This document shows positions 43,526-52,464 of a DNA stretch of 64,000 bases, piece by piece. The position numbers were made by a program, and so were the translations under genes. Position 1 is the first letter of the stretch, and the number at the start of each line of letters is the position of its first letter. This stretch comes from Streptomyces sp. DH-12 (GTDB lineage: Bacteria > Actinomycetota > Actinomycetes > Streptomycetales > Streptomycetaceae): the NCBI RefSeq assembly GCF_002899455.1, contig NZ_PPFB01000001.1, forward strand, positions 5,555,001 to 5,619,000. Direction: 5' to 3'. The notes below the pieces were generated by a model that was not told where the DNA came from, did no database searches, and saw only the letters and a program-made list of their open reading frames with translations.

Positions 43526-44883
43526 GGTCCCTCCCCACCGCTCGCCGCCACCAGGCCCGAGCGCTCACGGTCCGCCTGCCGCCACAGCTGTTCCAGCGAG
43601 GCGCCCCGCGGCACCGCCACGGCCGTCCAGCCCGACTCGCGCAGCATCCGCAGCCGCTCCTCGCCCGGCTCCGCGGGTCCGGGCACGTCCGACGGCTCCC
43701 GCTGCCAGTCGTGGCTGTCCAGCAGGAAGGCGACGGCGCCTCCGGTGCGCTGCCGCATCCGGGCCAGCACCGCGGTCTGCTCGTCGTCCAGGTCGCCGAG
43801 GAACGCCACCAGCAGCCCCTCGCCCCCGGAGCGCATCACGTCGTGGGCGCGGGACAGGCCCTCCTCGTCGGAGTGGTCCACCACGGCCAGGGTGTCCATC
43901 ATCAGCCCGGCCGCGTCCGCCGACTCCTGGTGCACCCCTGAGAACCCGTCGGCGCCCTCGCCGGGCACCGAGGCGCCGGTGTCGGTCAGCAGCCGCACCG
44001 AGAAGCCCCGCTCCAGCATGTGCACCAGCACCGAGGCCGCGCCCGACACCGCCCACTCGAACGCCGAGTCCGGCCCCGCGCCCTCGTAGGCGACGGCGCG
44101 GGTGTCCAGCAGCACCGTGCAGCGGGCGCGCTGCGGCTGCTCCTCGCGGCGCACCATCAGCTCGCCGTAGCGGGCGGTGGAGCGCCAGTGGACGCGGCGC
44201 AGATCGTCGCCGTAGCGGTAGCCGCGCGGGATCACGTCGTCCTCGCCGGCCAGCGCCAGCGAGCGCTGCCGCCCGTCGCCGTACCCCTTCGAGTCGCCGC
44301 TCAGCCGCACCGGCGGCAGCGCCTCCACGCGGGGGGTCACCGTCAGCGTGTCGTACGAGGAGAACGAGCGGTTCAGCTCGCACATCCCGAACGGGTCGGA
44401 CAGCCGCAGCTGCAGCGGACCCAGCGGGTAGCGGCCGCGCAGGTCGGAGCGGACCCGGTAGGACACCTCACGGCGCCCGCCCGTCTCCACCCGGTCCAGC
44501 ACGAACCGCGGGCGCGGCCCGAGCACGTAGGGCACCCGGTCCTGGAGCATCAGCAGACCCGTGGGCATCCGGGACACGTTGTCCATGCGCAGGTGCACCC
44601 GCGCCTCGGTCCCCGCCGGCACCCGGCCGGGGGAGAGCCGGCGGCTGCCCGCGACCCGGTAGCGGGTGCGGTAGAGCACGGCCGCGCACACCAGCGGCAG
44701 CACCGCCAGCAGCAGCCCGACCCGCAGCAGGTCGCTCTGCCCGAGCACGTACGCGCAGATCGCGGCCGCGATCCCGGCCGCCAGGAAGGAGCGCCCCCGG
44801 GTGGTGAGCCCCGCCAGGGCGGTCCTCAGCCCGCTCCGGTCGTCCCGGTCGTCGTCGGCGTGGACCGCGCCGGCGGTGCTCAT
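43522..44883 (-). CDS. DUF58 (vWA-like) membrane protein
   Basis: 453 aa. Two closely spaced membrane segments near residues 30-65, a beta-rich domain, then DUF58: DDVIPRGYRYGDDLRRVHWRSTARYGELMVRREEQ and a vWA-type TVLLDTRAV. MoxR-DUF58-TgpA is a recurring three-gene unit, with the AAA ATPase acting with the vWA-like protein as a chaperone. The start ATG at 44883 shares its A with the moxR stop (TGATG), so translation is coupled. Confidence 0.9.
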   Translation of the reverse strand: MSTAGAVHADDDRDDRSGLRTALAGLTTRGRSFLAAGIAAAICAYVLGQSDLLRVGLLLAVLPLVCAAVLYRTRYRVAGSRRLSPGRVPAGTEARVHLRMDNVSRMPTGLLMLQDRVPYVLGPRPRFVLDRVETGGRREVSYRVRSDLRGRYPLGPLQLRLSDPFGMCELNRSFSSYDTLTVTPRVEALPPVRLSGDSKGYGDGRQRSLALAGEDDVIPRGYRYGDDLRRVHWRSTARYGELMVRREEQPQRARCTVLLDTRAVAYEGAGPDSAFEWAVSGAASVLVHMLERGFSVRLLTDTGASVPGEGADGFSGVHQESADAAGLMMDTLAVVDHSDEEGLSRAHDVMRSGGEGLLVAFLGDLDDEQTAVLARMRQRTGGAVAFLLDSHDWQREPSDVPGPAEPGEERLRMLRESGWTAVAVPRGASLEQLWRQADRERSGLVAASGGEGP

Positions 44884-45950
44884 CACAGCCTCCGGGGCGG
44901 CTGCTGGCCGTAGCCTCCGCTGCCCAGGCCGAACCCGGCGGGCTGGCCGGCCGCCCCGGGCACCGTGGTGCGCTGCAGGATCTCCTGCACCACCTGCTCG
45001 GCGGTGCGGCGGTTGAGCTGGGCCTGCGCGGTGGGCAGCAGACGGTGGGCGAGCACGGCGACGGCGAGCGCCTGCACGTCGTCCGGCAGCGCGTAGTCAC
45101 GGCCCTCCAGGGCCGCCGCCGCCTTCGCCGCCCGCAGCAGATGCAGCGTCGCGCGCGGCGACGCCCCGAGTCTGAGGTCCGGGTGCGTACGGGTGGCGGC
45201 GACCAGGTCGACCGCGTACCGCCGGACCGGTTCGGCCACGTACACGCCGCGCACCGCCTCGATCAGCTTCACGATCTCGTGCGCGTGCGCCACCGGCTGG
45301 AGGTCCTCCAGAGGGGAGACGCCGCCGTGCACGTCGAGCATCTGCAGCTCGGCCTCCGCGCTCGGGTAGCCGACCGACACGCGGGCCATGAAACGGTCGC
45401 GCTGGGCCTCCGGCAGCGGGTAGGTGCCCTCCATCTCGACCGGGTTCTGCGTCGCCACCACCATGAAGGGGCTGGGCAGTTCGTAGGTCTTGCCGTCGAT
45501 GGTGACCTGGCGCTCCTCCATCGACTCCAGCAGGGCCGACTGCGTCTTCGGCGAGGCGCGGTTGATCTCGTCGCCGATCACGATCTGCGCGAAGATGGCG
45601 CCCGGCTTGAACTCGAAGTCACGGCGCTGCTGGTCCCAGATGGACACACCGGTGATGTCCGAGGGCAGCAGGTCCGGTGTGAACTGGATGCGCCGCACCG
45701 AGCAGTCGATCGACCGCGCCAGTGCCTTCGCCAGCATCGTCTTGCCGACTCCCGGGACGTCCTCGATGAGCAGATGTCCCTCGGCGAGCAGCACGGTCAG
45801 CGAGAGCCGTACGACCTCGGGCTTCCCCTCGATCACGCCTTCCACCGAACCGCGCACGCGCTCCACGACGGCGGTCAGGTCCTCCCCGACCGCCCCGTAT
45901 GCCCGGTCGGGGGCGCCCCCATGGCTCGCACGATCGTCATAGGTCGTCAC
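44883..45950 (-). CDS. MoxR-family AAA+ ATPase
   Basis: 355 aa. Walker A EDVPGVGKTMLAKALA, Walker B IVIGDEINRASPKTQSALLE, sensor 1 VVATQNPVEMEGTYPLPEAQRDRF with the arginine finger, and the C-terminal lid RTHPDLRLGASPRATLHLLRAAKAAA. Chaperone-like ATPase acting with DUF58 proteins. GTG 45950 is chosen because AGGAGG lies 9-10 nt upstream. First gene of the operon. Confidence 0.93.
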   Translation of the reverse strand: MTTYDDRASHGGAPDRAYGAVGEDLTAVVERVRGSVEGVIEGKPEVVRLSLTVLLAEGHLLIEDVPGVGKTMLAKALARSIDCSVRRIQFTPDLLPSDITGVSIWDQQRRDFEFKPGAIFAQIVIGDEINRASPKTQSALLESMEERQVTIDGKTYELPSPFMVVATQNPVEMEGTYPLPEAQRDRFMARVSVGYPSAEAELQMLDVHGGVSPLEDLQPVAHAHEIVKLIEAVRGVYVAEPVRRYAVDLVAATRTHPDLRLGASPRATLHLLRAAKAAAALEGRDYALPDDVQALAVAVLAHRLLPTAQAQLNRRTAEQVVQEILQRTTVPGAAGQPAGFGLGSGGYGQQPPRRL

Positions 45951-46210
45951 CCGGCCCTCCTCGGCCTTTCCCGCGCTCCGTGATGAAGCGGGGGTTCCCC
46001 ACATGTCCCGGCCGACCCCTCGTCCAGCGGACCGGCCCTCCCCGAATCACGGGCGTCACCCGGAAAAAGTTCCGGGTGACACCACTTCCGCATTCTTGCC
46101 GTCGTTACCGTTTCGTGTCACTCGCCTGTGGACAACTGACAGCGATATGTCAGCTCCTGCGGCGTTCGACGGCTCTCCGGGTGCGGCCGGCCCCGGGACG
46201 GACGGCCGGG

Positions 46211-46759
46211 TCAGGCGGGATCGACCTCGCGCAGCAGACCCGTCTTGACGTCGAAGACGAACCCGCGCACGTCGTCGGTGTGCAGCAGGAACGGCGAGGT
46301 CCGCACCCGCTGCATCGACTGGCGGACGTCCTGGTCCACGTCCCGGAAGGCCTCGACGGCCCACGCCGGACGCTGTCCCACCTCCATCTCGAGATCGTGC
46401 CGGAACTCCTCGGTGAGGGACTCCAGGCCGCAGTTGGTGTGGTGGATGAGGACCACGCTGCGCGTGCCCAGCGCCCGCTGGCTGATGGTCAGCGAACGGA
46501 TCACGTCGTCCGTGACGACGCCGCCCGCGTTGCGGATGGTGTGGCAGTCGCCGAGCGACAGGCCCAGCGCGTCGTGCAGGTCGAGGCGGGCGTCCATGCA
46601 GGCCACGATCGCGACGTGGAGGACCGGGCGGGCGTCCATCCCGGGATCGGTGAACGCGGCCGCGTAACGCTCGTTGGCTTCGACCAGACGGTCGGTCACG
46701 GTGCCGGGGCCGGCGGCGGTGCTCCCGGCACCGGCGGGCACGGATGCAGAAGTCGTCAT
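46211..46759 (-). CDS. Beta-class carbonic anhydrase
   Basis: 182 aa. Zinc-site motifs: VACMDARLDL (Cys and the Asp-Arg dyad) and VLIHHTNCGL (His and Cys); RNAGGVVTDDVIRSL is characteristic of the small type III-like beta enzymes. It interconverts CO2 and bicarbonate in the cytoplasm. ATG 46759 is chosen because a -10 TACGGT lies 7 nt upstream; an ATG 7 codons further up is possible. Divergent from the dcw cluster. Confidence 0.92.
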   Translation of the reverse strand: MTTSASVPAGAGSTAAGPGTVTDRLVEANERYAAAFTDPGMDARPVLHVAIVACMDARLDLHDALGLSLGDCHTIRNAGGVVTDDVIRSLTISQRALGTRSVVLIHHTNCGLESLTEEFRHDLEMEVGQRPAWAVEAFRDVDQDVRQSMQRVRTSPFLLHTDDVRGFVFDVKTGLLREVDPA

Positions 46760-46766
46760 ACGACTG

Positions 46767-46772
46767 ACCGTA
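46767..46772 (-). promoter_or_regulatory. -10 box (TACGGT) for carbonic anhydrase
   Basis: On the minus strand TACGGT ends 7 nt before ATG 46759. Confidence 0.45.
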
Positions 46773-46931
46773 CTGGTCATGAGGGCGTCGGGCCCGTTGT
46801 GAGAGGGGACAAAGAATGCCGACGAACCTTGGTGTGAGGTAACCCACAGGAGTGGTGTGACCCCCTTCCTACGGGTGATGTGTCCGATCCGTCCCTTGAC
46901 CCGCGCGGGCCGCGACGCGCAGTCCGGTTGA

Positions 46932-46959
46932 TTGACCGGGCCGGACCGTGGACTAAAGT
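46932..46959 (+). promoter_or_regulatory. dcw cluster promoter upstream of rsmH
   Basis: -35 TTGACC (46932-46937), 16-bp spacer, -10 TAAAGT (46954-46959), about 205 nt before the rsmH start, giving a long leader. Confidence 0.6.
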
Positions 46960-47004
46960 GGCGCGAAGCGGGAGGCGAGACCGCCCGCCGCTGTGACGTC
47001 CCCG

Positions 47005-47029
47005 GATCCCCGGCCACGGCCAGGGGATC
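47005..47029 (+). other. Hairpin in the rsmH leader
   Basis: GATCCCC (47005-47011) and GGGGATC (47023-47029) flank an inner GGCC-AC-GGCC pairing; located 45 nt into the predicted rsmH mRNA leader. The 412-bp gap before rsmH otherwise holds only the two divergent promoters and GC-rich sequence. Confidence 0.5.
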
Positions 47030-47171
47030 TCCCGCGTGCGCGGCGCGTACGTACGGCTCGGCCTCCTCCCGCCGCCGCCCGGCCGACGCCCCCGGCGCCG
47101 GCCGCCCCCTCACCGGGGAGGGCGGGGAACCGGCGGTGCGTGAGTGTCACGCCGGATCTGAGAGGGCCGAA

Positions 47172-48176
47172 GTGAAAGGGCGCGAAGCGCTTCCGCACAA
47201 GGGCGGTGGCGGGCGACGGGAGGGCGAGAGCCGACACGTCCCGGTGATGCTCCAGCGGTGCCTGGACCTGTTGGCGCCCGCCCTGGAGCGGCCCGGCGCG
47301 GTGGTCGTCGACTGCACGCTCGGCCTCGGCGGCCACAGCGAGGCGCTGCTCACCCGCTTTCCCGAGGCCCGGCTCGTGGCCCTGGACCGCGACAAGGAGG
47401 CGCTGCGCCTGTCCGGCGAACGGCTCGCCCCCTTCGGCGACCGGGCCACCCTGGTGCACGCGGTCTACGACGAGCTGCCCGACGTCCTCGGCCGGCTCGG
47501 CGTCCCCCGTGTCCAGGGCGTCCTGTTCGACCTCGGGGTCTCCTCGATGCAGCTCGACGAGGCCGGCCGAGGCTTCGCGTACGCCCAGGACGCCCCCCTC
47601 GACATGCGGATGGACCAGACGACCGGCGTCAGCGCCGCCGAGGTCCTCAACACCTACCCGCCCGGCGAGCTCGTCCGCATCCTGCGCGCCTACGGCGAGG
47701 AGAAGCAGGCCAAGCGGATCGTGGCCGCCGTCGTGCGCGAGCGCGAGAAGGAGCCCTTCACCACCAGCGCCCGCCTGGTTGAGCTGATCCGCGACGCGCT
47801 GCCGCAGGCCGCCAAGCGCACCGGCGGCAACCCGGCCAAGCGCACCTTCCAGGCCCTGCGGATCGAGGTCAACGGCGAGCTGTCGGTGCTGGAGCGGGCC
47901 GTCCCGGCGGCCGTGAAGGCCCTCGACGTCGGCGGACGCATCGCCGTGCTGTCGTACCACTCCCTGGAGGACCGGCTGGTCAAGCAGGTGTTCGCGGCGG
48001 GCGCCGTCACCACCGCCCCGCCCGGGCTCCCGGTCGTCCCCGAGCAGTACCAGCCGCGGCTCAAGCTGCTCACGCGCGGTGCCGAACTTCCCACCGAGGA
48101 GGAGATCGCCGAGAACCGCCGCGCGGCCCCCGCGCGGCTGCGCGGCGCCGAGCGCATCCGGGAGGACGCCGGGTGA
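47172..48176 (+). CDS. rsmH: 16S rRNA (cytosine1402-N4)-methyltransferase RsmH (MraW)
   Basis: 334 aa. [13 protein letters not shown], the SAM motif [35 protein letters not shown], and the C-terminal [19 protein letters not shown] are diagnostic. It methylates C1402 of 16S rRNA in the ribosomal P site. GTG 47172 has GAGAGGG upstream; the ~25 residues before HVPVML are lineage-specific. First gene of the dcw cluster; I see no mraZ in front of it. Confidence 0.95.
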   Translation: MKGREALPHKGGGGRREGESRHVPVMLQRCLDLLAPALERPGAVVVDCTLGLGGHSEALLTRFPEARLVALDRDKEALRLSGERLAPFGDRATLVHAVYDELPDVLGRLGVPRVQGVLFDLGVSSMQLDEAGRGFAYAQDAPLDMRMDQTTGVSAAEVLNTYPPGELVRILRAYGEEKQAKRIVAAVVREREKEPFTTSARLVELIRDALPQAAKRTGGNPAKRTFQALRIEVNGELSVLERAVPAAVKALDVGGRIAVLSYHSLEDRLVKQVFAAGAVTTAPPGLPVVPEQYQPRLKLLTRGAELPTEEEIAENRRAAPARLRGAERIREDAG

Positions 48177-48261
48177 GGCGGCGGCGGTGAGACACGGGCC
48201 GGACCCCGGGCGGGCGACGGCCGGGCGGACGGACGGGACGAGCGAACTCAGGGGAGCGTGA

Positions 48262-48756
48262 GTGAGTAGGAAACCCGAACTGAAGGGGCGGCCCGAGCTG
48301 CGGGGGAGGGCGGCGCGGCTCGCGCAGCTCCTGCCCACCGGCCGTGCCCAGGCGGCCCGCACCCCCTTCGTGCTCCTCGTGGTCCTGCTCCTCGGCGGCG
48401 GTCTGATCGGCCTGCTGGTGCTGAACTCCGCGCTCAGCGAGGGCGCGTTCCGCCTCGACGACCTCCAGCGGGAGACCAAGGAGCTCACGGACGAGGAGCA
48501 GGCCCTGCAGCGCGACATCGACGCCTACTCCGCCCCCGACGCGCTCCAGCGCCGCGCCCGCGAGCTCGGCATGGTGCCCGGCGGCGACCCCGCCTTCCTC
48601 GCCCCCGACGGCAAGGTCAAGGGCGTGCCCAGCGAAGCCTCCGCGGCCCGCGCCCCCCTGGTCCTCGCGCCCGAGGCGCCGGCCACGGCGACGGCCCCGC
48701 CGCCCGGGTCCGAACCCGCCCCCCGTTCCTCGCACGTCTCGACCCCCGGCAGGTGA
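48262..48756 (+). CDS. ftsL: Cell division protein FtsL-like
   Basis: 164 aa. Basic cytoplasmic N terminus, one membrane helix (FVLLVVLLLGGGLIGLLVL), then a short extracytoplasmic coiled coil (LQRETKELTDEEQALQRDID) and a Pro/Ala-rich tail. Topology, size and place between rsmH and ftsI identify it; FtsL joins DivIC and FtsQ to activate FtsW-FtsI. Sequence conservation is low. GTG 48262 follows GGGGAGC. Confidence 0.9.
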   Translation: MSRKPELKGRPELRGRAARLAQLLPTGRAQAARTPFVLLVVLLLGGGLIGLLVLNSALSEGAFRLDDLQRETKELTDEEQALQRDIDAYSAPDALQRRARELGMVPGGDPAFLAPDGKVKGVPSEASAARAPLVLAPEAPATATAPPPGSEPAPRSSHVSTPGR

Positions 48757-50720
48757 CGGAAGTGTCCGACAGGCAACCGCCCCGCCGCCGGGTGCCCGGA
48801 CCCGCCCGGCCCGTCCGTCCGGCCGCCCGCGGCCGCTCCGGCCCCGGCGCCCGCCCGGTCCGCCGGCCCGGAGGACCGCGCCCCGGCACCCCGAAGACCA
48901 TCCGGCTGGGCAGCCCGCGCCCGCGGCTGCGCCTGGTCGGCGTGGCCCTCACCCTCGTGATGCTCGCGTTCGTCGTCCGCCTGGTGCAGGTCCAGGCCGT
49001 CGACGCGAGCACCTACGCCGGCAAGGCCGAGCGCAACCGCTACGTGGGCCAGGTGCTGGCCGCCGAGCGCGGCGAGATCACCGACCGCAACGGTGTCGCC
49101 CTCGCCACCAGCGAGGACGCCTACGACATCACCGCCGACCCCACGATGTTCGCCCCCGACGAACTGGAGATCGACGACGGGCCGGAGCAGGCCGCGGCGC
49201 TGCTCGCCCCCATCCTCGGCGCGGACCAGGAGGACCTGGTCCGCAAGCTGCGCCCGGACAACCCGTCGCTGCGCTACGTGAAGCTGGCCGGCCGGCAGAC
49301 CCCTCAGGTCTGGAAGCAGATCAAGGACCTCAAGGCCGCCCTGGCCTCCAAGGCCGAGACCGACACGTCGACCGTCAACGTGCTGGCCGGCGTCTTCTCC
49401 GTGCCCACCAGCAAGCGCGTGTACCCGAACAACGAGCTCGCCGCCGGGATACTGGGCTGGGTCAACGCCGAGGGCAAGGGCAGCGGCGGCATCGAGCTCC
49501 AGCTCGACAAGCGGCTGGCCGGCGAGGACGGCAAGATCCGCTACGCCCAGTCCGGCGGCCGTCTGGTGCCCACCGCGGGCTCCACGGAGACCCCGGCCGT
49601 GCCCGGCGACGACATCGAGCTCACCATCGACCGCGACATCCAGTGGGCGGCGCAGAACGCCATCAGCGAGCAGGTGGAGGAGTCCGCGGCCGACCGCGGC
49701 TACGTCATCGTGCAGGACACCCGCACCGGCGAGGTCCTGGCGATGGCCAACGCCCCCGGCTTCGACCCCAACGACCTGTCCGCCGCCGACCCGAGGACGC
49801 TCGGCAACGCCGCCCTCCAGGACGCCTTCGAACCGGGCTCCACGGCCAAGGTGCTGTCCATGGCGGCCGTGCTGGAGGAGAACGTCGCCACCCCCGGCAC
49901 CCATGTCGTGGTGCCCAACCGGCTGCACCGGGGCGACCGGCTGTTCAAGGACGACATCGACCACCCGACCTGGTACCTGACGCTCAACGGCGTCCTCGCC
50001 AAGTCCAGCAACATCGGCACCATCCTCGCCACCGGCCAGCTCGGCAGGACCCAGGCCCAGGCCAACAAGGTGCTGTACGACTACATGCGCGAGTTCGGCC
50101 TCGGCAGCCACACCGGACTGGACTTCCCGGGCGAGACCAAGGGCATCCTGGCCCCGCCCGACCAGTGGTCCACCTCGCAGCAGTACACGATTCCTTTCGG
50201 CCAGGGCGTGTCCGTCAACGCGATGCAGGCCGCCTCCATCTACTCGACCATCGCCAACGGCGGCGTCCGCGTCGAACCCACCCTCGTCCGCGGCTCCAAG
50301 GGGCCCGACGGGCGCTTCACGCCCGCTCCGAAGCCGGAGCGGACACGGGTCGTCAGCGAGAAGACGGCGAAGACCCTCGCGCAGATGCTGGAGTCGGTCG
50401 TCGACGACGAGGAGGGCACCGGCACCAAGGCGCGCATCCCGGGCTACCGGGTCGCGGGCAAGACCGGTACGGCGAACCGCGTGGATCCGGCCACCGGCAA
50501 GTACCACGGCTACACCTCGTCCTTCGCCGGCTTCGCGCCCGCCGACAAGCCCCGGATCACCGTCTACTGCGTCATCCAGAACGCCACCCAGGGCAGCTAC
50601 TTCGGTGGCCAGATCTGCGGCCCCGTCTTCAAGCAGGTCATGGCGTTCGCCCTGAAGAGCCTCCAGGTGCCGCCCACCGGCGCCGCCCCCGCCGCCCTGC
50701 CGGTCACCTTCGAGCCCTGA
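48753..50720 (+). CDS. ftsI: Septal peptidoglycan transpeptidase FtsI (PBP3)
   Basis: 655 aa. Pro/Arg-rich cytoplasmic tail, one membrane helix near residue 70, dimerisation region (GEITDRNGVALA), then the penicillin-binding domain: active-site STAK in EPGSTAKVLSM, SSN in AKSSNIGTI, and KTG in VAGKTGTANR. Class B PBP of septum synthesis. GTG 48753 overlaps the ftsL stop by 4 nt; GTG 48762 has a better AGGTGACGGA site and is an alternative. Cluster order ftsL-ftsI-murE is conserved. Confidence 0.96.
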   Translation: MTEVSDRQPPRRRVPGPARPVRPAARGRSGPGARPVRRPGGPRPGTPKTIRLGSPRPRLRLVGVALTLVMLAFVVRLVQVQAVDASTYAGKAERNRYVGQVLAAERGEITDRNGVALATSEDAYDITADPTMFAPDELEIDDGPEQAAALLAPILGADQEDLVRKLRPDNPSLRYVKLAGRQTPQVWKQIKDLKAALASKAETDTSTVNVLAGVFSVPTSKRVYPNNELAAGILGWVNAEGKGSGGIELQLDKRLAGEDGKIRYAQSGGRLVPTAGSTETPAVPGDDIELTIDRDIQWAAQNAISEQVEESAADRGYVIVQDTRTGEVLAMANAPGFDPNDLSAADPRTLGNAALQDAFEPGSTAKVLSMAAVLEENVATPGTHVVVPNRLHRGDRLFKDDIDHPTWYLTLNGVLAKSSNIGTILATGQLGRTQAQANKVLYDYMREFGLGSHTGLDFPGETKGILAPPDQWSTSQQYTIPFGQGVSVNAMQAASIYSTIANGGVRVEPTLVRGSKGPDGRFTPAPKPERTRVVSEKTAKTLAQMLESVVDDEEGTGTKARIPGYRVAGKTGTANRVDPATGKYHGYTSSFAGFAPADKPRITVYCVIQNATQGSYFGGQICGPVFKQVMAFALKSLQVPPTGAAPAALPVTFEP

Positions 50721-50756
50721 TCCCGTACCGAGCACCGAGCCACCAGGAACCACCTC

Positions 50757-52460
50757 GTGACAACGATCACCCCCGGCCCGGGGAACCACCACACCCCCCG
50801 CCCCTCGCCCGACCGCCGCCCGCCCCCGCCCGACCGCACCGCGCGCGGCCCCCTCTTTTCCCCGCCGGCCGGTACGCCCGGTACGCTCACCGCCGTGCCA
50901 CACGCTGATCAGTCCCAAACCACCCAGAAGGGCCAACCCGTGACATATCCGGGGCCGCCCCGTCCGGACCAGGTCTCCGCCACACCGCTCGCGGAACTCG
51001 CCGGTCAGCTGGGTGTCCCCGCACCCGCGCAGGCCGCCGAGGTCACGGGCATCACCCATGACTCGCGCGCCGTCCGGCCCGGGGACCTGTACGCCGCGCT
51101 TCCCGGCGCCCGCGCCCACGGCGCCGACTTCGTCACCCAGGCCGCCGGCCTCGGCGCCGCCGCCGTGCTCACCGACCCGGCGGGCGCCGAACGCGTCGCC
51201 GCGACCGGTCTGCCCGCGCTGGTGGTGGACGACCCGCGGGCGCGGATGGGCGAACTGGCCGCCACCATCTACGGCCACCCCGGTCGCGATCTGCTCCAGA
51301 TCGGCATCACCGGCACCTCCGGCAAGACCACCACCGCCTACCTCGTCGAGGGTGGTCTGCGGACCGTCCGCAGCACGGGACTGATCGGCACGGTCGAGAT
51401 GCGCATCGGCGACGAGCGCATCAAGTCCGAGCGCACCACGCCCGAGGCCACCGACCTCCAGGCGCTGTTCGCGGTCATGCGCGAGCGCGGCACCGAGGCC
51501 GTGGCCATGGAGGTCTCCAGCCACGCCCTGGTCCTCGGCCGGGTCGACGGCTGCGTCTTCGACATCGCCGTCTTCACCAACCTCAGCCCGGAGCACATGG
51601 AGTTCCACTCCGGGATGGAGGACTACTTCCAGGCCAAGGCGCAGCTGTTCACGCCCGCCCGCAGCCGGCTCGGCGTGGTCAACGCGGACGACGAGTACGG
51701 CCGCCGCCTGGTCAAGGAGGCCGGCGTCCCGGTCGTCACGTACTCCGCCGAGGGGCACCCGGACGCCGACTGGCGCGCCGAGGACGTCCACGTCGGCCCG
51801 CTGGACTCGACGTTCACCGTGGTCGGGCCGGGCGGCGAGCGGATCACCGCCCGCTCGCCGCTGCCCGGCCCGTTCAACGTGGCCAACACCCTGGCCGCGG
51901 TCGTCGCGCTGGCCGCCGCCGGACTCGACCCGCAGTCCGCCGCCGACGGCGTCGCCGCCGTGCCGGGCGTGCCCGGCCGCCTGGAGCGCGTCGACGAGGG
52001 ACAGCCCTACCTGGCGGTCGTGGACTACGCGCACAAGACGGACGCCGTGGAGTCGGTGCTGCGCGCCCTGCGCAAGGTGACCGAGGGCCGGGTGCACGTC
52101 GTGCTCGGCTGCGGCGGCGACCGTGACGTCACCAAGCGGGAGCCGATGGGCGCGGCCGCCGCGCGGCTCGCCGACACCGCCGTACTGACCTCCGACAACC
52201 CCCGCTCCGAGGACCCGCTGGCGATCCTGGCCACGATGCTCCAGGGCGCGGCCTCGGTGCCGTCCCACCAGCGCGGCGAGGTCCAGGTCTTCGAGGACCG
52301 GGCCGCCGCGATCGCCGCCGCCGTCGCCCGGGCCGAGCCCGGCGACACCGTGCTGGTCGCCGGCAAGGGCCACGAGCTGGGACAGGACATCGCCGGGGTG
52401 GTGCGTCCGTTCGACGACCGCCAGGTGCTTCGCGAAGCCATCAAGAAGACCCAGGGATGA
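50757..52460 (+). CDS. murE: UDP-MurNAc-L-Ala-D-Glu:diaminopimelate ligase
   Basis: 567 aa from GTG 50757. Mur ligase: P-loop GITGTSGKTTTAYLV, the substrate lysine loop region TTPEATDLQ, EVSSHAL, and the DNPRSEDP motif that selects diaminopimelate (LL-DAP in Streptomyces). It adds the third residue of the stem peptide. The first 46-60 residues are Pro/Arg-rich and unlike the enzyme. A promoter-like TACGCT 7 nt before an in-frame GTG at 50895 suggests a shorter 521-aa protein is also, or mainly, made. Confidence 0.95.
   Translation: MTTITPGPGNHHTPRPSPDRRPPPPDRTARGPLFSPPAGTPGTLTAVPHADQSQTTQKGQPVTYPGPPRPDQVSATPLAELAGQLGVPAPAQAAEVTGITHDSRAVRPGDLYAALPGARAHGADFVTQAAGLGAAAVLTDPAGAERVAATGLPALVVDDPRARMGELAATIYGHPGRDLLQIGITGTSGKTTTAYLVEGGLRTVRSTGLIGTVEMRIGDERIKSERTTPEATDLQALFAVMRERGTEAVAMEVSSHALVLGRVDGCVFDIAVFTNLSPEHMEFHSGMEDYFQAKAQLFTPARSRLGVVNADDEYGRRLVKEAGVPVVTYSAEGHPDADWRAEDVHVGPLDSTFTVVGPGGERITARSPLPGPFNVANTLAAVVALAAAGLDPQSAADGVAAVPGVPGRLERVDEGQPYLAVVDYAHKTDAVESVLRALRKVTEGRVHVVLGCGGDRDVTKREPMGAAAARLADTAVLTSDNPRSEDPLAILATMLQGAASVPSHQRGEVQVFEDRAAAIAAAVARAEPGDTVLVAGKGHELGQDIAGVVRPFDDRQVLREAIKKTQG
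50882..50887 (+). promoter_or_regulatory. -10 box (TACGCT) inside the annotated murE 5' end
   Basis: TACGCT ends 7 nt before the in-frame GTG at 50895, the spacing of the other leaderless starts in the window. Confidence 0.5.
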
Positions 52461-52464
52461 ACTT

